The notes under the pieces were generated by a model. The model ran no database searches. It saw nothing but the letters and a program-made list of their open reading frames with translations, and was not told the DNA's origin. Positions 16,926 through 24,512 of a stretch of 28,180 nucleotides of DNA are shown here, in pieces. The first letter of the stretch is position 1, and every line of letters starts with the position of its first letter. The translations under genes and the position numbers were made by a program. The stretch is from Desulfobacterales bacterium (GTDB lineage: Bacteria > Desulfobacterota > Desulfobacteria > Desulfobacterales > JAHEIW01). The stretch spans positions 1-28,180 of the forward strand of contig JAQYWI010000056.1 in the NCBI GenBank assembly GCA_030145015.1. Direction: 5' to 3'.

Positions 16926-17153
16926 GGGTTTTTTTCAAGGGGACTGATTGAAACAACCGCCTCCAAAATCGTTAAGGAAAAAGGAAATTCTCCGATCAGG
17001 AGTGCCTCAGCTTGGGCAGCGAGGGGCTAATTTAACTGCTTTTAAGATGTTTCAGAACTATATTTTCCTTGACATATGGGAAGCATCAAATATATCTATC
17101 TTAATCATATACCGCGATTTAAAAAATAAATTTAATTCAGCATAACACTAACA
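16926..17153. other. AT-rich intergenic region, nothing recognised
   Basis: Lies between the leftward receiver unit and the rightward importer. A 65-codon plus-strand frame at 16948 lacks a ribosome site and family resemblance and is not counted as a gene. Confidence 0.4.
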
Positions 17154-17353
17154 CCTAAGTTGAGCGATTGTCGAGGTTGCCGTAGCTACAAGGAAGATGG
17201 CGTTCCGCTATAGTTTTCTATGCGGGACGGCATCTGACGCAATAGATGCGGTAAGATCGGCAATCCCGAAGGGTTTCAAATTTTAAAAATTAAAAATGAT
17301 AGTATCCCTTTAAAATAAAAACATTTTTTAAAACTTGAAACGCTCATATTAGG
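17154..17353 (+). repeat. Two-block leader/inverted repeat, copy 1
   Basis: Block A (17154-17210, beginning CCTAAGTTGAGCGATTGTCG) matches the reverse complement of 22882-22938 at 53 of 57 positions. Block B (17326-17353, TTTTAAAACTTGAAACGC onward) matches the reverse complement of 22836-22863 at 24 of 28. Between the blocks, copy 1 has about 115 bp that folds strongly. Stem 17196-17213/17218-17234 has loop TTTT. A competing stem 17230-17235/17244-17249 shares its bases. An outer stem 17171-17182/17258-17269 closes the structure. It lies directly upstream of the binding-protein gene on the same strand. Confidence 0.75.
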
Positions 17354-17374
17354 AAACGAAAAGGAGGGCGTATT

Positions 17375-18400
17375 ATGAGAAAATTAGGAGTATTTTTTAT
17401 CTGCGGCCTGGTTTCCGTATTTCTTTTAGCCGGAATCGCGGTTGCCAAGGAAACAGTGGTGATTTACACATCATTGGAAAATGAAGAGGTTGTCGAATAT
17501 CTGAAAGTCGCTAAAAAAGAGCTTGCCGATCTTGATATTCAGGCCATCCGACTTTCGACCGGGGAACTGGGTGCCCGCATGCTGGCCGAAAAAGATAACC
17601 CGCAGGCCGACTGCATCTGGGGCTGGGCGGTAACCAATATGTCGGAATTTCTTCCCAAGGGCATGCTGGTGCCGTATAAACCCAAGGGCTGGGATATGAT
17701 CCCGGCTAACTTTAAGGATCCTAATGGGAACTGGACGGCCATCGATCTATATGCAGCCGCTTTGGTTCCGAACACTAAAGTTCTGGAACAAAAAAATATG
17801 CCGATGCCCAAGGGCTGGAATGATCTCTTGAATCCGGTTTATAAAGGTGCCCTGATCATGCCGAACCCGGCCAGCTCCGGCACCGGGTTTTTGCAGGTCG
17901 CCAGCCTTCTTGTGCTCATGGACCCGGATTATAAAACCAAGCCTGTCGAACAGAACAAAGCCTGGGATTTTCTTAAAAAGCTGGACAAGAATATGGGCCA
18001 GTACATCAAGAGCGGTTCCAAACCGGCCAAACTGACAGCAGCCGGAGAATATGCGGTGGGCGCTTCATTTGCTTTCGTATATTCGTCATTAAAGAGGCAA
18101 GGCTTTCCGGTTGCACTGGTGATGCCTCAGGAAGGCGCCGGATTTGAGCTCGAAGCCAATGCGCTGCTGAAAGGCGCCAAGCATGAAGCCGCTGCCAAGA
18201 AATTCTTGGACTGGGCCATCAGCAAACAAGCCATGGGAGAATACGCCAAATTCAAGCTGGGAGTCACCTATCCGGGTATTTCAGGGCCTAAAGATTTGCC
18301 GGCTTTGGAAACCATTAAACTGGCACCCATGGATTTTCCGTGGCAGTCCGAAAACCGGGCCAAGATCCTGGAAGTCTGGCAAAACCATTTCTTAAAATAA
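17375..18400 (+). CDS. ABC importer periplasmic binding protein (Fe3+/2-aminoethylphosphonate type)
   Basis: A 341-aa secreted protein. A Lys/Arg start and hydrophobic core end at AVA, with cleavage after about residue 24. The mature part begins KETVVIYTSLENEEVVEYL, the opening strand typical of the iron(III)/putrescine/phosphonate binding-protein family. Other motifs are DCIWGWAVTNMSEFLPKGM, NPASSGTGFLQVASLL and the C-terminal KFLDWAISKQAMGEYAKF. GGAGGG precedes ATG 17375. The three-gene order with a fused double permease matches systems annotated for 2-aminoethylphosphonate (PhnS2-T2-U2 type), but no phosphonate-degrading gene is nearby and ferric iron or another anion remains possible. Confidence 0.85.
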   Translation: MRKLGVFFICGLVSVFLLAGIAVAKETVVIYTSLENEEVVEYLKVAKKELADLDIQAIRLSTGELGARMLAEKDNPQADCIWGWAVTNMSEFLPKGMLVPYKPKGWDMIPANFKDPNGNWTAIDLYAAALVPNTKVLEQKNMPMPKGWNDLLNPVYKGALIMPNPASSGTGFLQVASLLVLMDPDYKTKPVEQNKAWDFLKKLDKNMGQYIKSGSKPAKLTAAGEYAVGASFAFVYSSLKRQGFPVALVMPQEGAGFELEANALLKGAKHEAAAKKFLDWAISKQAMGEYAKFKLGVTYPGISGPKDLPALETIKLAPMDFPWQSENRAKILEVWQNHFLK

Positions 18401-18423
18401 GCATGAGTTGAATGACCTTTTTA

Positions 18424-18465
18424 AAAACTTCATAAATCCTCCAAGAGGAGGATTTATGAAGTTTT
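18424..18465 (+). terminator. 19-bp perfect stem-loop between binding protein and ATPase genes
   Basis: AAAACTTCATAAATCCTCC (18424-18442), loop AAGA, and its exact complement (18447-18465) are followed by GTCTTTC. As an intra-operon attenuator or mRNA 3' stabiliser it would give more binding protein than ATPase. The right arm contains GGAGGATTTATG, a ribosome site plus start codon held in the stem, out of frame with the ATPase gene. Confidence 0.7.
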
Positions 18466-18486
18466 GTCTTTCAAAAGGACATTTTT

Positions 18487-19584
18487 ATGAAAACCACCTC
18501 CAAACAGCTCATTTTAAAAAACATCAACAAACAATTCGGCACGCTGACTGCGGTCAATGATGTTGATCTGGTGATCGAACCCGGTGAATTTGTATGCTTT
18601 TTAGGCCCCAGCGGATGCGGCAAAACCACCCTTTTAAGAATCATTACCGGCTTTGAGCAGCAGACAAGCGGGGATGTCATTTACGATGGCAAAGTGATCA
18701 ACGATGTGATTCCGCAAAAACGGGATTTTGGGATTGTGTTTCAGTCTTATGCCCTCTTTCCCAATATGACGGTGCACCAGAATGTTGCCTTTGGTTTAAA
18801 AATGCGCAAAATGCCCGCAAAGCTGATCGATGAACGCGTCAGCGAAATCCTTAAGCTGGTGGGCCTGACTGAATGGGAGCGCCATTATCCTTCACAGCTG
18901 AGCGGCGGACAGCAGCAACGGGTGGCGCTGGGCCGGGCGATTGCCATCAAACCGAAAGTCCTACTGCTCGATGAACCCCTGAGCGCCCTGGATGCCAAGA
19001 TCAGGATACGCCTTCGCACCGTTATCAAAAAGCTGCAGGAAGAACTGGGCGTTACGATGATCTATGTCACCCATGATCAGGAAGAAGCTCTGGCACTTGC
19101 GGATCGGGTGGTCATTATGCGAGACGGTGAGATTAGACAGATCGGTTCGCCCTGGGAAATATACAAGCAACCCAAAACGAGCTTTATTGCCGAATTTGTG
19201 GGGACCTCCAATTTTATCACCGGAAAGAAAAAAAACGGCAAGGTCCAGTTTGGTCGGCTGGAGCTGGCGGTCTCCAACCTGGATGAGACCGGAGACGAAA
19301 CCGTTTATCTGGCCATTCGACCCGAAAATATTGAATTGGTGGATGAGACCGCATCCGCTGAAGACTATTTGTCTTCCAATGTGGTTGAAGTTGAGGCGGA
19401 GGTTATCAATTTTCTAGGGGCGATCGTAAGAATTGCGTTTATTCTTGAAGAAGAAGAAATGCTGGTCGACATATCCGAAAAAGAGTTTGAAAAGCTGCAC
19501 TTAAAACGAAAGGACAAATTTAAACTTTATTTCCCGCCGGAAGTATTTCATCAGTATTCAGAGCTATTTAGAAAACTGATATAG
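18487..19584 (+). CDS. ABC importer ATPase subunit
   Basis: A 365-aa cytoplasmic ATPase of the importer. The nucleotide-binding domain has Walker A GPSGCGKTT (40-48), the Q-loop in VFQSYALFPNMTV, signature LSGGQQQRVALGR (from 138), Walker B KVLLLDEP with D162-E163, and the H-loop in YVTHDQEEA. A C-terminal regulatory TOBE-like region follows (about 240-365, with TVYLAIRPENIEL). AAAAGGAC lies upstream of ATG 18487. The sequence resembles the ferric iron/phosphonate/putrescine ATPase group and drives the permease encoded at 19879. Confidence 0.92.
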   Translation: MKTTSKQLILKNINKQFGTLTAVNDVDLVIEPGEFVCFLGPSGCGKTTLLRIITGFEQQTSGDVIYDGKVINDVIPQKRDFGIVFQSYALFPNMTVHQNVAFGLKMRKMPAKLIDERVSEILKLVGLTEWERHYPSQLSGGQQQRVALGRAIAIKPKVLLLDEPLSALDAKIRIRLRTVIKKLQEELGVTMIYVTHDQEEALALADRVVIMRDGEIRQIGSPWEIYKQPKTSFIAEFVGTSNFITGKKKNGKVQFGRLELAVSNLDETGDETVYLAIRPENIELVDETASAEDYLSSNVVEVEAEVINFLGAIVRIAFILEEEEMLVDISEKEFEKLHLKRKDKFKLYFPPEVFHQYSELFRKLI

Positions 19585-19658
19585 CGTCTAAGAGTTAATA
19601 TCTGCTATCGGTGGAAAAATAGAGCATTTTTTAGGGATTTCCGTACATGTTACGAAAA

Positions 19659-19809
19659 TGGAATAATGGAATAGTGGAATGATGGAATGTTGATGCTTAT
19701 GCGGATGTTATCCACTTATTAATATTTCTATCAAGATGAATTTGCCAATAAACCATCACGCCATTACTTCAAAACCCATTATTCCACTATTCCAACATTC
19801 CAACATTCC
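19659..19809. repeat. Phrase palindrome built of 8-bp GGAATNNT units
   Basis: The left arm (19659-19692) is four tandem units GGAATAAT, GGAATAGT, GGAATGAT, GGAATGTT. The right arm (19777-19809) is the complementary type, ATTCCACTATTCCAACATTCC. TGGAATAGTGGAAT is exact in both. It fills most of the 294-bp gap between the ATPase and permease genes. A shorter relative, TTGGAATGGTGGAATGAT, is at 21613-21630. Confidence 0.7.
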
Positions 19810-19878
19810 TATTTGAGCAATGCCAATAGGTTCGTGTCCAGCTAACAATTAATACGTCACAAATTTGAGATTTGGAAT

Positions 19879-21591
19879 ATGAATTCTTCCCCATCAGCCG
19901 CTGCCGTAACTCCACCGTATCAGGTTTCAGCCGCACGGATGGAAATTGATAGATTCATTATTCCCACCGTCACCATCTTTATCGGCCTGATTCTTTGTTT
20001 TTTTATGCTTTTCCCCCTGTCGGTTATCCTGAAGATGAGCTTTTTCAAAGGCGGAGAGTTTGGGCTGGCCAATTTCACCCTGGCGAATTTCCAAAAATAT
20101 TTCACCACGGCATATACCGTCAGGGCGCTGTGGCATAGTCTGTATGTGTCGGTGGTCACGACGATTATCGTCACGATTATTATTTTCTTTTATGCCTATG
20201 CCATGACCCGAACAACGATACGCGGAAAGACCTTTTTCCGCAATGTCATCATGCTACCCCTTATAGCACCCTCGATTGTTCAAGCCCTGGCGTTAATTTA
20301 TCTGTTCGGCCGCAATGGCCTGATTACCGCGCATCTTTTAAAAACCGACTGGAATATTTACGGGGCCACCGGGATAATTGTTTCCGAAGTTCTTTATTGC
20401 CTGCCGCATGCTTTTGTGATCCTATATACAACCCTATCGGCAGTGGACATCCGGCTGGATGAGGCGGCCGAAAGTCTGGGCGCATCGCCCTTCAAGGTGT
20501 TTACCCGCATAACGCTTCCGTCTGCAAAATACGGCATCTTCAGCGCGGCTGCCCTGACCTTCAATTTGACCATTACCGATTTTGGCAATCCGGTGGTGAT
20601 TGGGGCAAATTATAATGTGCTGGCCACCGAAATCTATGCCCAGGTCACCAATCTCTACCGCTTTGACCTGGGGGCCACTATCAGCATCATTCTGCTGGTG
20701 CCGTCGCTGATGGCGTTTATGTTAAACTACTATATTTCCCGCAAGACCTTTTCAATGATCAGCGGGGCTGCCCGACCCGTCATTCCGCCATCCCGGCCGT
20801 TGAAAAAGATCTCCTACACGACTTATTGCAGCCTGGTCACTTCCGCAATTTTTCTGGTATTTGCCACGGTCATCATCGGCTCTTTTGTTAAAATTTGGCC
20901 TTATGACTGGTCGCTGACCCTGAAACATTACAGTTTCCCCTCCATCGCCGGGTATTCCGCCATCTGGACCAGCGTGTGGGTTTCTTTAATTGTGGGGATT
21001 GCCGGTGCCTCCATTACCCTGGTTGCCGGCTATGTCATGGAGACGCGCAAGCCTTTTTTCAAGCAAACGATTTATCTTCTGTCGGTAATGCCGGCCGCCA
21101 TACCCGGACTGGTGATGGGGCTGGGCTATATCCTGGCCTTTAACAAGCCCTATTATTTTTTCTATGGCACGCCCTGGATAATTGTGATCAACATCGTCAT
21201 CTGCAACTTTACCCTGGGCATATTATCCAGTATTTCCAATCTGAGAAACATCGATCCTTCCATCGAGGAAGCCTCCATCAGTCTGGGCGGAGATACCTTC
21301 CGAACGTTTTTTAGAATAATTTTCCCGCTTTCAAGGGTCGCGTTCTTTCAAAACTTCGTCTATTTTTTCATGCGCTCAATGACCACCATCAGTGCCGTGA
21401 TTTTCCTGGTCTCCGCCACCGTTCATCTGGCGGCCATCGAAATCATCATGCTGGACAATGATGGTTGGACCGCAAGTGCCAATGCCATGTGCACCTGTAT
21501 TATTGTGATCGTGCTGATCATGCTGGGGATTTTACAGATTGTCGCCAAAAAAACAGGCAAACGGCCGGAGGGGCTGGTTTCGGAGGTGTAA
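19879..21591 (+). CDS. ABC importer permease, two permease domains fused
   Basis: A 570-aa inner-membrane protein with about 12 membrane helices in two halves. Each half carries its own EAA loop for the ATPase: EAAESLGASPFKVFTRITLP (from 195) and EASISLGGDTFRTFFRIIFP (from 464). The usual arrangement in many related importers is two half-size subunits; the fused form is typical of ferric iron (FbpB/SfuB) and 2-aminoethylphosphonate (PhnU2-like) systems. ATG 19879 has no clear ribosome site; ATG at codon 21 is an alternative start. A phrase palindrome separates it from the ATPase gene, so expression within the unit may be uneven. Confidence 0.9.
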   Translation: MNSSPSAAAVTPPYQVSAARMEIDRFIIPTVTIFIGLILCFFMLFPLSVILKMSFFKGGEFGLANFTLANFQKYFTTAYTVRALWHSLYVSVVTTIIVTIIIFFYAYAMTRTTIRGKTFFRNVIMLPLIAPSIVQALALIYLFGRNGLITAHLLKTDWNIYGATGIIVSEVLYCLPHAFVILYTTLSAVDIRLDEAAESLGASPFKVFTRITLPSAKYGIFSAAALTFNLTITDFGNPVVIGANYNVLATEIYAQVTNLYRFDLGATISIILLVPSLMAFMLNYYISRKTFSMISGAARPVIPPSRPLKKISYTTYCSLVTSAIFLVFATVIIGSFVKIWPYDWSLTLKHYSFPSIAGYSAIWTSVWVSLIVGIAGASITLVAGYVMETRKPFFKQTIYLLSVMPAAIPGLVMGLGYILAFNKPYYFFYGTPWIIVINIVICNFTLGILSSISNLRNIDPSIEEASISLGGDTFRTFFRIIFPLSRVAFFQNFVYFFMRSMTTISAVIFLVSATVHLAAIEIIMLDNDGWTASANAMCTCIIVIVLIMLGILQIVAKKTGKRPEGLVSEV

Positions 21592-21649
21592 AGAACTGGG
21601 TGCCTCGTCCCAATTGGAATGGTGGAATGATAGGACGAAGTGAAGCTTT

Positions 21650-21815
21650 AGCGCTATAATGGAATATTGGAAATATAAAATTACAAACCCCAAATAACAA
21701 ATATCAAACAAATAACAATGACCGAAATTCAAAATTCCAAATGTTTTGGACATTGAATATAGGAATTTGAGATTTATTTTTAATTTGGTACTTGGAATTT
21801 GGGATTTTATTGTTT
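21650..21815. repeat. AT-rich phrase palindrome (class 1) between importer and map
   Basis: A series of CAAAT/AACAAAT/AAATTCC phrases on the left (AACAAATATCAAACAAATAA, GAAATTCAAAATTCCAAAT) is mirrored on the right by ATTTGAGATTT, AATTTGG, TTGGAATTTGGGATTTT, around the centre CAATGACC...GGACATTG. It lies between the convergent permease and map genes, together with GGAATGG-type phrases at 21613-21670. Confidence 0.65.
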
Positions 21816-21850
21816 GGTGATGGTGTCTGTTTTTGAGTCAGCGCGGTATT

Positions 21851-22774
21851 TTAGGATAGATCATAGGGCGTCAGGCTCTCGAAACCGCTATCGGTTACCC
21901 GTATGGTCTGCTCAAATTGAGCGGATAAGGATCCATCTTTGGTAACCGCCGTCCAGTTATCTTCCAATATTTTCAATTCATGATTTCCGAGATTGATCAT
22001 CGGTTCAATGGTAAAAACCATGCCCGGTATTAACCGTATGCCCTGCCCTTTCTGGCCGAAATGCGGGATCTGGGGCGACTCGTGAAATTCCAACCCGACA
22101 CCATGGCCGACAAAATCCCTGACCACCGAGCACCCCTGCCCCTCGGCATGGTTCTGGATGGCCCAGCCGATATCTCCGACGGTGCCGCCGGGTTTTACCT
22201 CGGCCATGCCGCGCTTTAAGCACTCCCTGGCAACAGCGACGATTTTGCGGGCATCCGGCCCGGGCGTACCCGCGAAAAATGTCTTGTTGGCATCGGCGTA
22301 ATAGCCGTTTAAAATGGAGGTGACGTCGACATTGACAATATCCCCATCTTCCAAAATACGGTCTCCGGGAATGCCATGGCAGACGACTTCGTTTATGGAA
22401 ACGCAAACACTTTTGGGAAAGCCCCGGTAATTCAGCGGGGCCGGTTGAGCACCGTTTTTTAGGGTAAACTCATGCACGATGACATTGATATCATCCGTCT
22501 TCATTCCCGGGCGGATTTTAGACTCAACCAGATCGAGGGTATCCAGCACCAGCCGGCCGGCCTTGCGGATACCCTTGATATCGGCGTCGCTTTTAAGTTG
22601 AATCTTATATCTCTGGGCGTACATTGCCCCGGGGTCTTTGGGCTCTGACACCGCTTTGCCTAAACAACACTTCTTGTATTTATGCCCGCTGCCACAGGGG
22701 CAGGGCTCGTTTCTGCCGACCTTCACTGTTTTGTCCTTCTCTTTTCTTAGATTCAATCTCGCTTTCGATATCAT
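21851..22774 (-). CDS. map: Methionine aminopeptidase type I with N-terminal SEC-C zinc motif
   Basis: Removes the initiator methionine from nascent proteins. 307 aa. Residues 20-37 are a SEC-C motif (GRNEPCPCGSGHKYKKCC) that probably binds zinc and helps ribosome or partner docking. The pita-bread catalytic domain follows with all five metal ligands: D150, D161 (NVDVTSILNGYYADANKTF), H224 (FVGHGVG), E257 (FTIEPM) and E288 (FEQTI), plus the substrate His in VVCHGIPG. No clear ribosome site was found before ATG 22774, but a start this far upstream is needed to keep SEC-C. It is monocistronic, with copy 2 of the two-block repeat 62-164 bases upstream. Confidence 0.95.
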   Translation of the reverse strand: MISKARLNLRKEKDKTVKVGRNEPCPCGSGHKYKKCCLGKAVSEPKDPGAMYAQRYKIQLKSDADIKGIRKAGRLVLDTLDLVESKIRPGMKTDDINVIVHEFTLKNGAQPAPLNYRGFPKSVCVSINEVVCHGIPGDRILEDGDIVNVDVTSILNGYYADANKTFFAGTPGPDARKIVAVARECLKRGMAEVKPGGTVGDIGWAIQNHAEGQGCSVVRDFVGHGVGLEFHESPQIPHFGQKGQGIRLIPGMVFTIEPMINLGNHELKILEDNWTAVTKDGSLSAQFEQTIRVTDSGFESLTPYDLS

Positions 22775-22835
22775 CCATAGACTGCTGTTTCTAGAGCCTG
22801 CTGTTTATGCTTCAAAAAGGTGGTTATCATTTTTA

Positions 22836-22959
22836 CCTAAATTGGGCGTTTCAAATTTTAAAAGGGGGTCTTTTTTTATATTAGCGGAACGACATCTTCC
22901 TTGTAGCTGCGACAACCTCGACAATCACTCAACTTAGGCTTTATTATGTCGAAGTTGAG
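22836..22959 (-). repeat. Two-block leader/inverted repeat, copy 2, with flanking hairpin
   Basis: Block A (22882-22938) and block B (22836-22863) are reverse complements of copy 1 with four mismatches each. Only about 18 bp separate the blocks here, against about 115 bp in copy 1. CTCAACTT (22928-22935) and AAGTTGAG (22952-22959) form an extra 8-bp stem at the outer edge. The copy lies upstream of map and in its orientation. Confidence 0.75.
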
Positions 22960-23071
22960 ATCTTTATAATAAATTGTATCCGAATTCAACCTTCAAGCAA
23001 AGTAAAAATCAATCAAGATTCATTTTCATATTTGCTATTAAGCAGAAAATATCCTAATACCTGATTTTGAA

Positions 23072-23140
23072 TGAAAATAGATGAGAATTCTTTTGGTTAT
23101 TTAATTGATGACGATCTATTTTATTTCTCATCTATTTTCA
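23072..23140. repeat. Palindrome with 16-bp perfect arms
   Basis: TGAAAATAGATGAGAA (23072-23087) and its exact reverse complement (23125-23140) are separated by 37 AT-rich bases. It sits in the 517-bp gap between map and the second TauE/SafE gene, just before another palindrome. Confidence 0.7.
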
Positions 23141-23149
23141 CCCTGCGGG

Positions 23150-23246
23150 CGAGCCGGAGGCTCCCATATGCTGCGTTATTAAGGGCTTGCAATAGTTTAC
23201 TATGGCTGCGCCCTTAAGTGCCTTGCCTATGGAAGCCTCCGACTCG
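23150..23246. repeat. 97-bp nested palindrome upstream of second TauE/SafE gene
   Basis: Outer arms CGAGCCGGAGGCTCCCATA (23150-23168) and TATGGAAGCCTCCGACTCG (23228-23246) pair at 17 of 19 positions. Inside, TTAAGGGC pairs with GCCCTTAA and the centre is ATAGTTTACTAT. It overlaps the first codons of the frame beginning at 23202, so that frame's upstream start is not used. Confidence 0.7.
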
Positions 23247-23291
23247 TTCAAAATTCAGGTAATCAGCATCAAACCACGGAGATTTAGTCTT

Positions 23292-24245
23292 ATGTATTTT
23301 GAGGTTTCAGGCGTTACGGTATCGCCGATCATCCCATTTCTTGTGGCATTTTTCGTCTCGCTGTGTGTTACCTCGGCCGGTGTATCCGGTGCCTTTCTTT
23401 TATTACCCTTTCAGGTGAGCGTTCTGGGGTTTACCAGCCCGGCCGTCTCGCCCACGAATCTGTTCTATAACATTGTTGCGATCCCCAGCGGGGTTTATCG
23501 CTTCGTGCGCGAAAAGCGGATGGCCTGGCCTCTGGCCTGGGTGATTATTATCGGAACCCTTCCGGGTATATTCATTGGCGCAATTTTAAGAATCCTTTAC
23601 TTGCCGGATCCGACGAATTTCAAATTCTTTGCCGGATGTGTACTGCTATATATCGCTCTACGACTCGTCCTCGCCATGATCAAAAAGAATGATTTAACCC
23701 TTGAAAAGGCAAAAGCCGTAGAAGAACGCTTTTATGCCAAAAAAAATACAGAAGCGGCTGGAACTGCAAACGGCATTAAGCCAATACCGGCTGTCAGAAC
23801 CGTGAAATTTTCACTTAAGCATTACAGCTATAGCTTCTACGGTGAAATCTTCACGTTCAATACCATCGGGTTGCTGGTGCTGTCATTTTTCGTTGGAATT
23901 GTCGGCGGGACATATGGCATCGGCGGGGGGGCGATTATCGCACCTTTTCTGGTCGCCTTTTTTGGTTTGCCGGTTTACACAATTGCCGGAGCCACCTTGA
24001 TGGGCACCTTTGTTACATCGATTGCCGGTGTTGCTTTTTACGCCGGGATCGCCCCTTTATTCGTCCATACCGGTCTGGCGATTGCACCGGACTGGACCCT
24101 GGGTGCCTTATTCGGCGCCGGGGGCTTTTTGGGCATATATTGCGGCGCCCGACTTCAAAAGCACCTGCCCGCCAAGATCATAAAGATCATCCTCATTGTT
24201 ACGATGACCCTCATCGCCATCCGGTATATTTCTGCTATTTTTTAA
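23292..24245 (+). CDS. TauE/SafE-family anion exporter, second copy
   Basis: A 317-aa inner-membrane protein with about 8 membrane helices in two halves: SLCVTSAGVSGAFLLLPFQV and GIVGGTYGIGGGAIIAPFLV are the paired glycine-rich signatures. A charged loop of about 60 residues (KKNDLTLEKAKAVEERFYAK onward) separates them. ATG 23292 (MYFEVSGVTVSPIIPFLVAF) is chosen because GGAG lies 10 bases upstream and a membrane helix follows at once; the frame extends to 23202 but only through a palindrome. It is monocistronic and only distantly like the protein at 14337, so it probably has a different substrate among sulfite, sulfonates or other anions. Confidence 0.88.
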   Translation: MYFEVSGVTVSPIIPFLVAFFVSLCVTSAGVSGAFLLLPFQVSVLGFTSPAVSPTNLFYNIVAIPSGVYRFVREKRMAWPLAWVIIIGTLPGIFIGAILRILYLPDPTNFKFFAGCVLLYIALRLVLAMIKKNDLTLEKAKAVEERFYAKKNTEAAGTANGIKPIPAVRTVKFSLKHYSYSFYGEIFTFNTIGLLVLSFFVGIVGGTYGIGGGAIIAPFLVAFFGLPVYTIAGATLMGTFVTSIAGVAFYAGIAPLFVHTGLAIAPDWTLGALFGAGGFLGIYCGARLQKHLPAKIIKIILIVTMTLIAIRYISAIF

Positions 24246-24299
24246 AAAAGGTTCAAAGGTTTTGGGGCTTCGCGCGCCATGCTAAGACCCCGCTTATAA

Positions 24300-24467
24300 G
24301 GTTTCAGGTGTCGGGTGTCCGGTGTCAGAGGTATTATTGGACGGCACCCGCGGTCGAGAACGAGGACGAGGACGAGTAAAATGAGGAGAATAAATTATCG
24401 TCCTCGTACTCGCACTCGTACTCGTCCTCGAGAACCGACTGACACCTGAACACTGAAACCTGAAACC
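24300..24467. repeat. Nested phrase palindrome: 7-bp outer and 6-bp inner units
   Basis: Outer arms are tandem 7-mers. Left (24300-24327) reads GGTTTCA GGTGTCG GGTGTCC GGTGTCA. Right (24440-24467), reverse-complemented, reads GGTTTCA GGTTTCA GTGTTCA GGTGTCA. Inner arms are tandem 6-mers of CGAGNN type: left 24355-24378 (CGAGAA CGAGGA CGAGGA CGAGTA) and right 24399-24432 in complement (CTCGTA/CTCGTC/CTCGCA units). It occupies the gap between the convergent TauE/SafE and tupC genes. Confidence 0.8.
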
Positions 24468-24512
24468 CTCCTGACAAGCTATCCGACAAGAGATTAGGGT
24501 TATAAAACCATT

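Noticed and set aside
16948..17145. 65-codon plus-strand frame in the gap before the importer
   Set aside because: No ribosome site, low-complexity AT-rich C-terminal half, no family resemblance.
17154..22938. Complete transposon or integrative element
   Set aside because: No transposase, integrase or resolvase was found inside, and no target-site duplication could be identified outside the inverted blocks; kept only as a hypothesis.
24355..24432. Possible CRISPR-like repeat array
   Set aside because: Units are 6 bp, contiguous and mirrored, with no spacers and no cas genes in the window.
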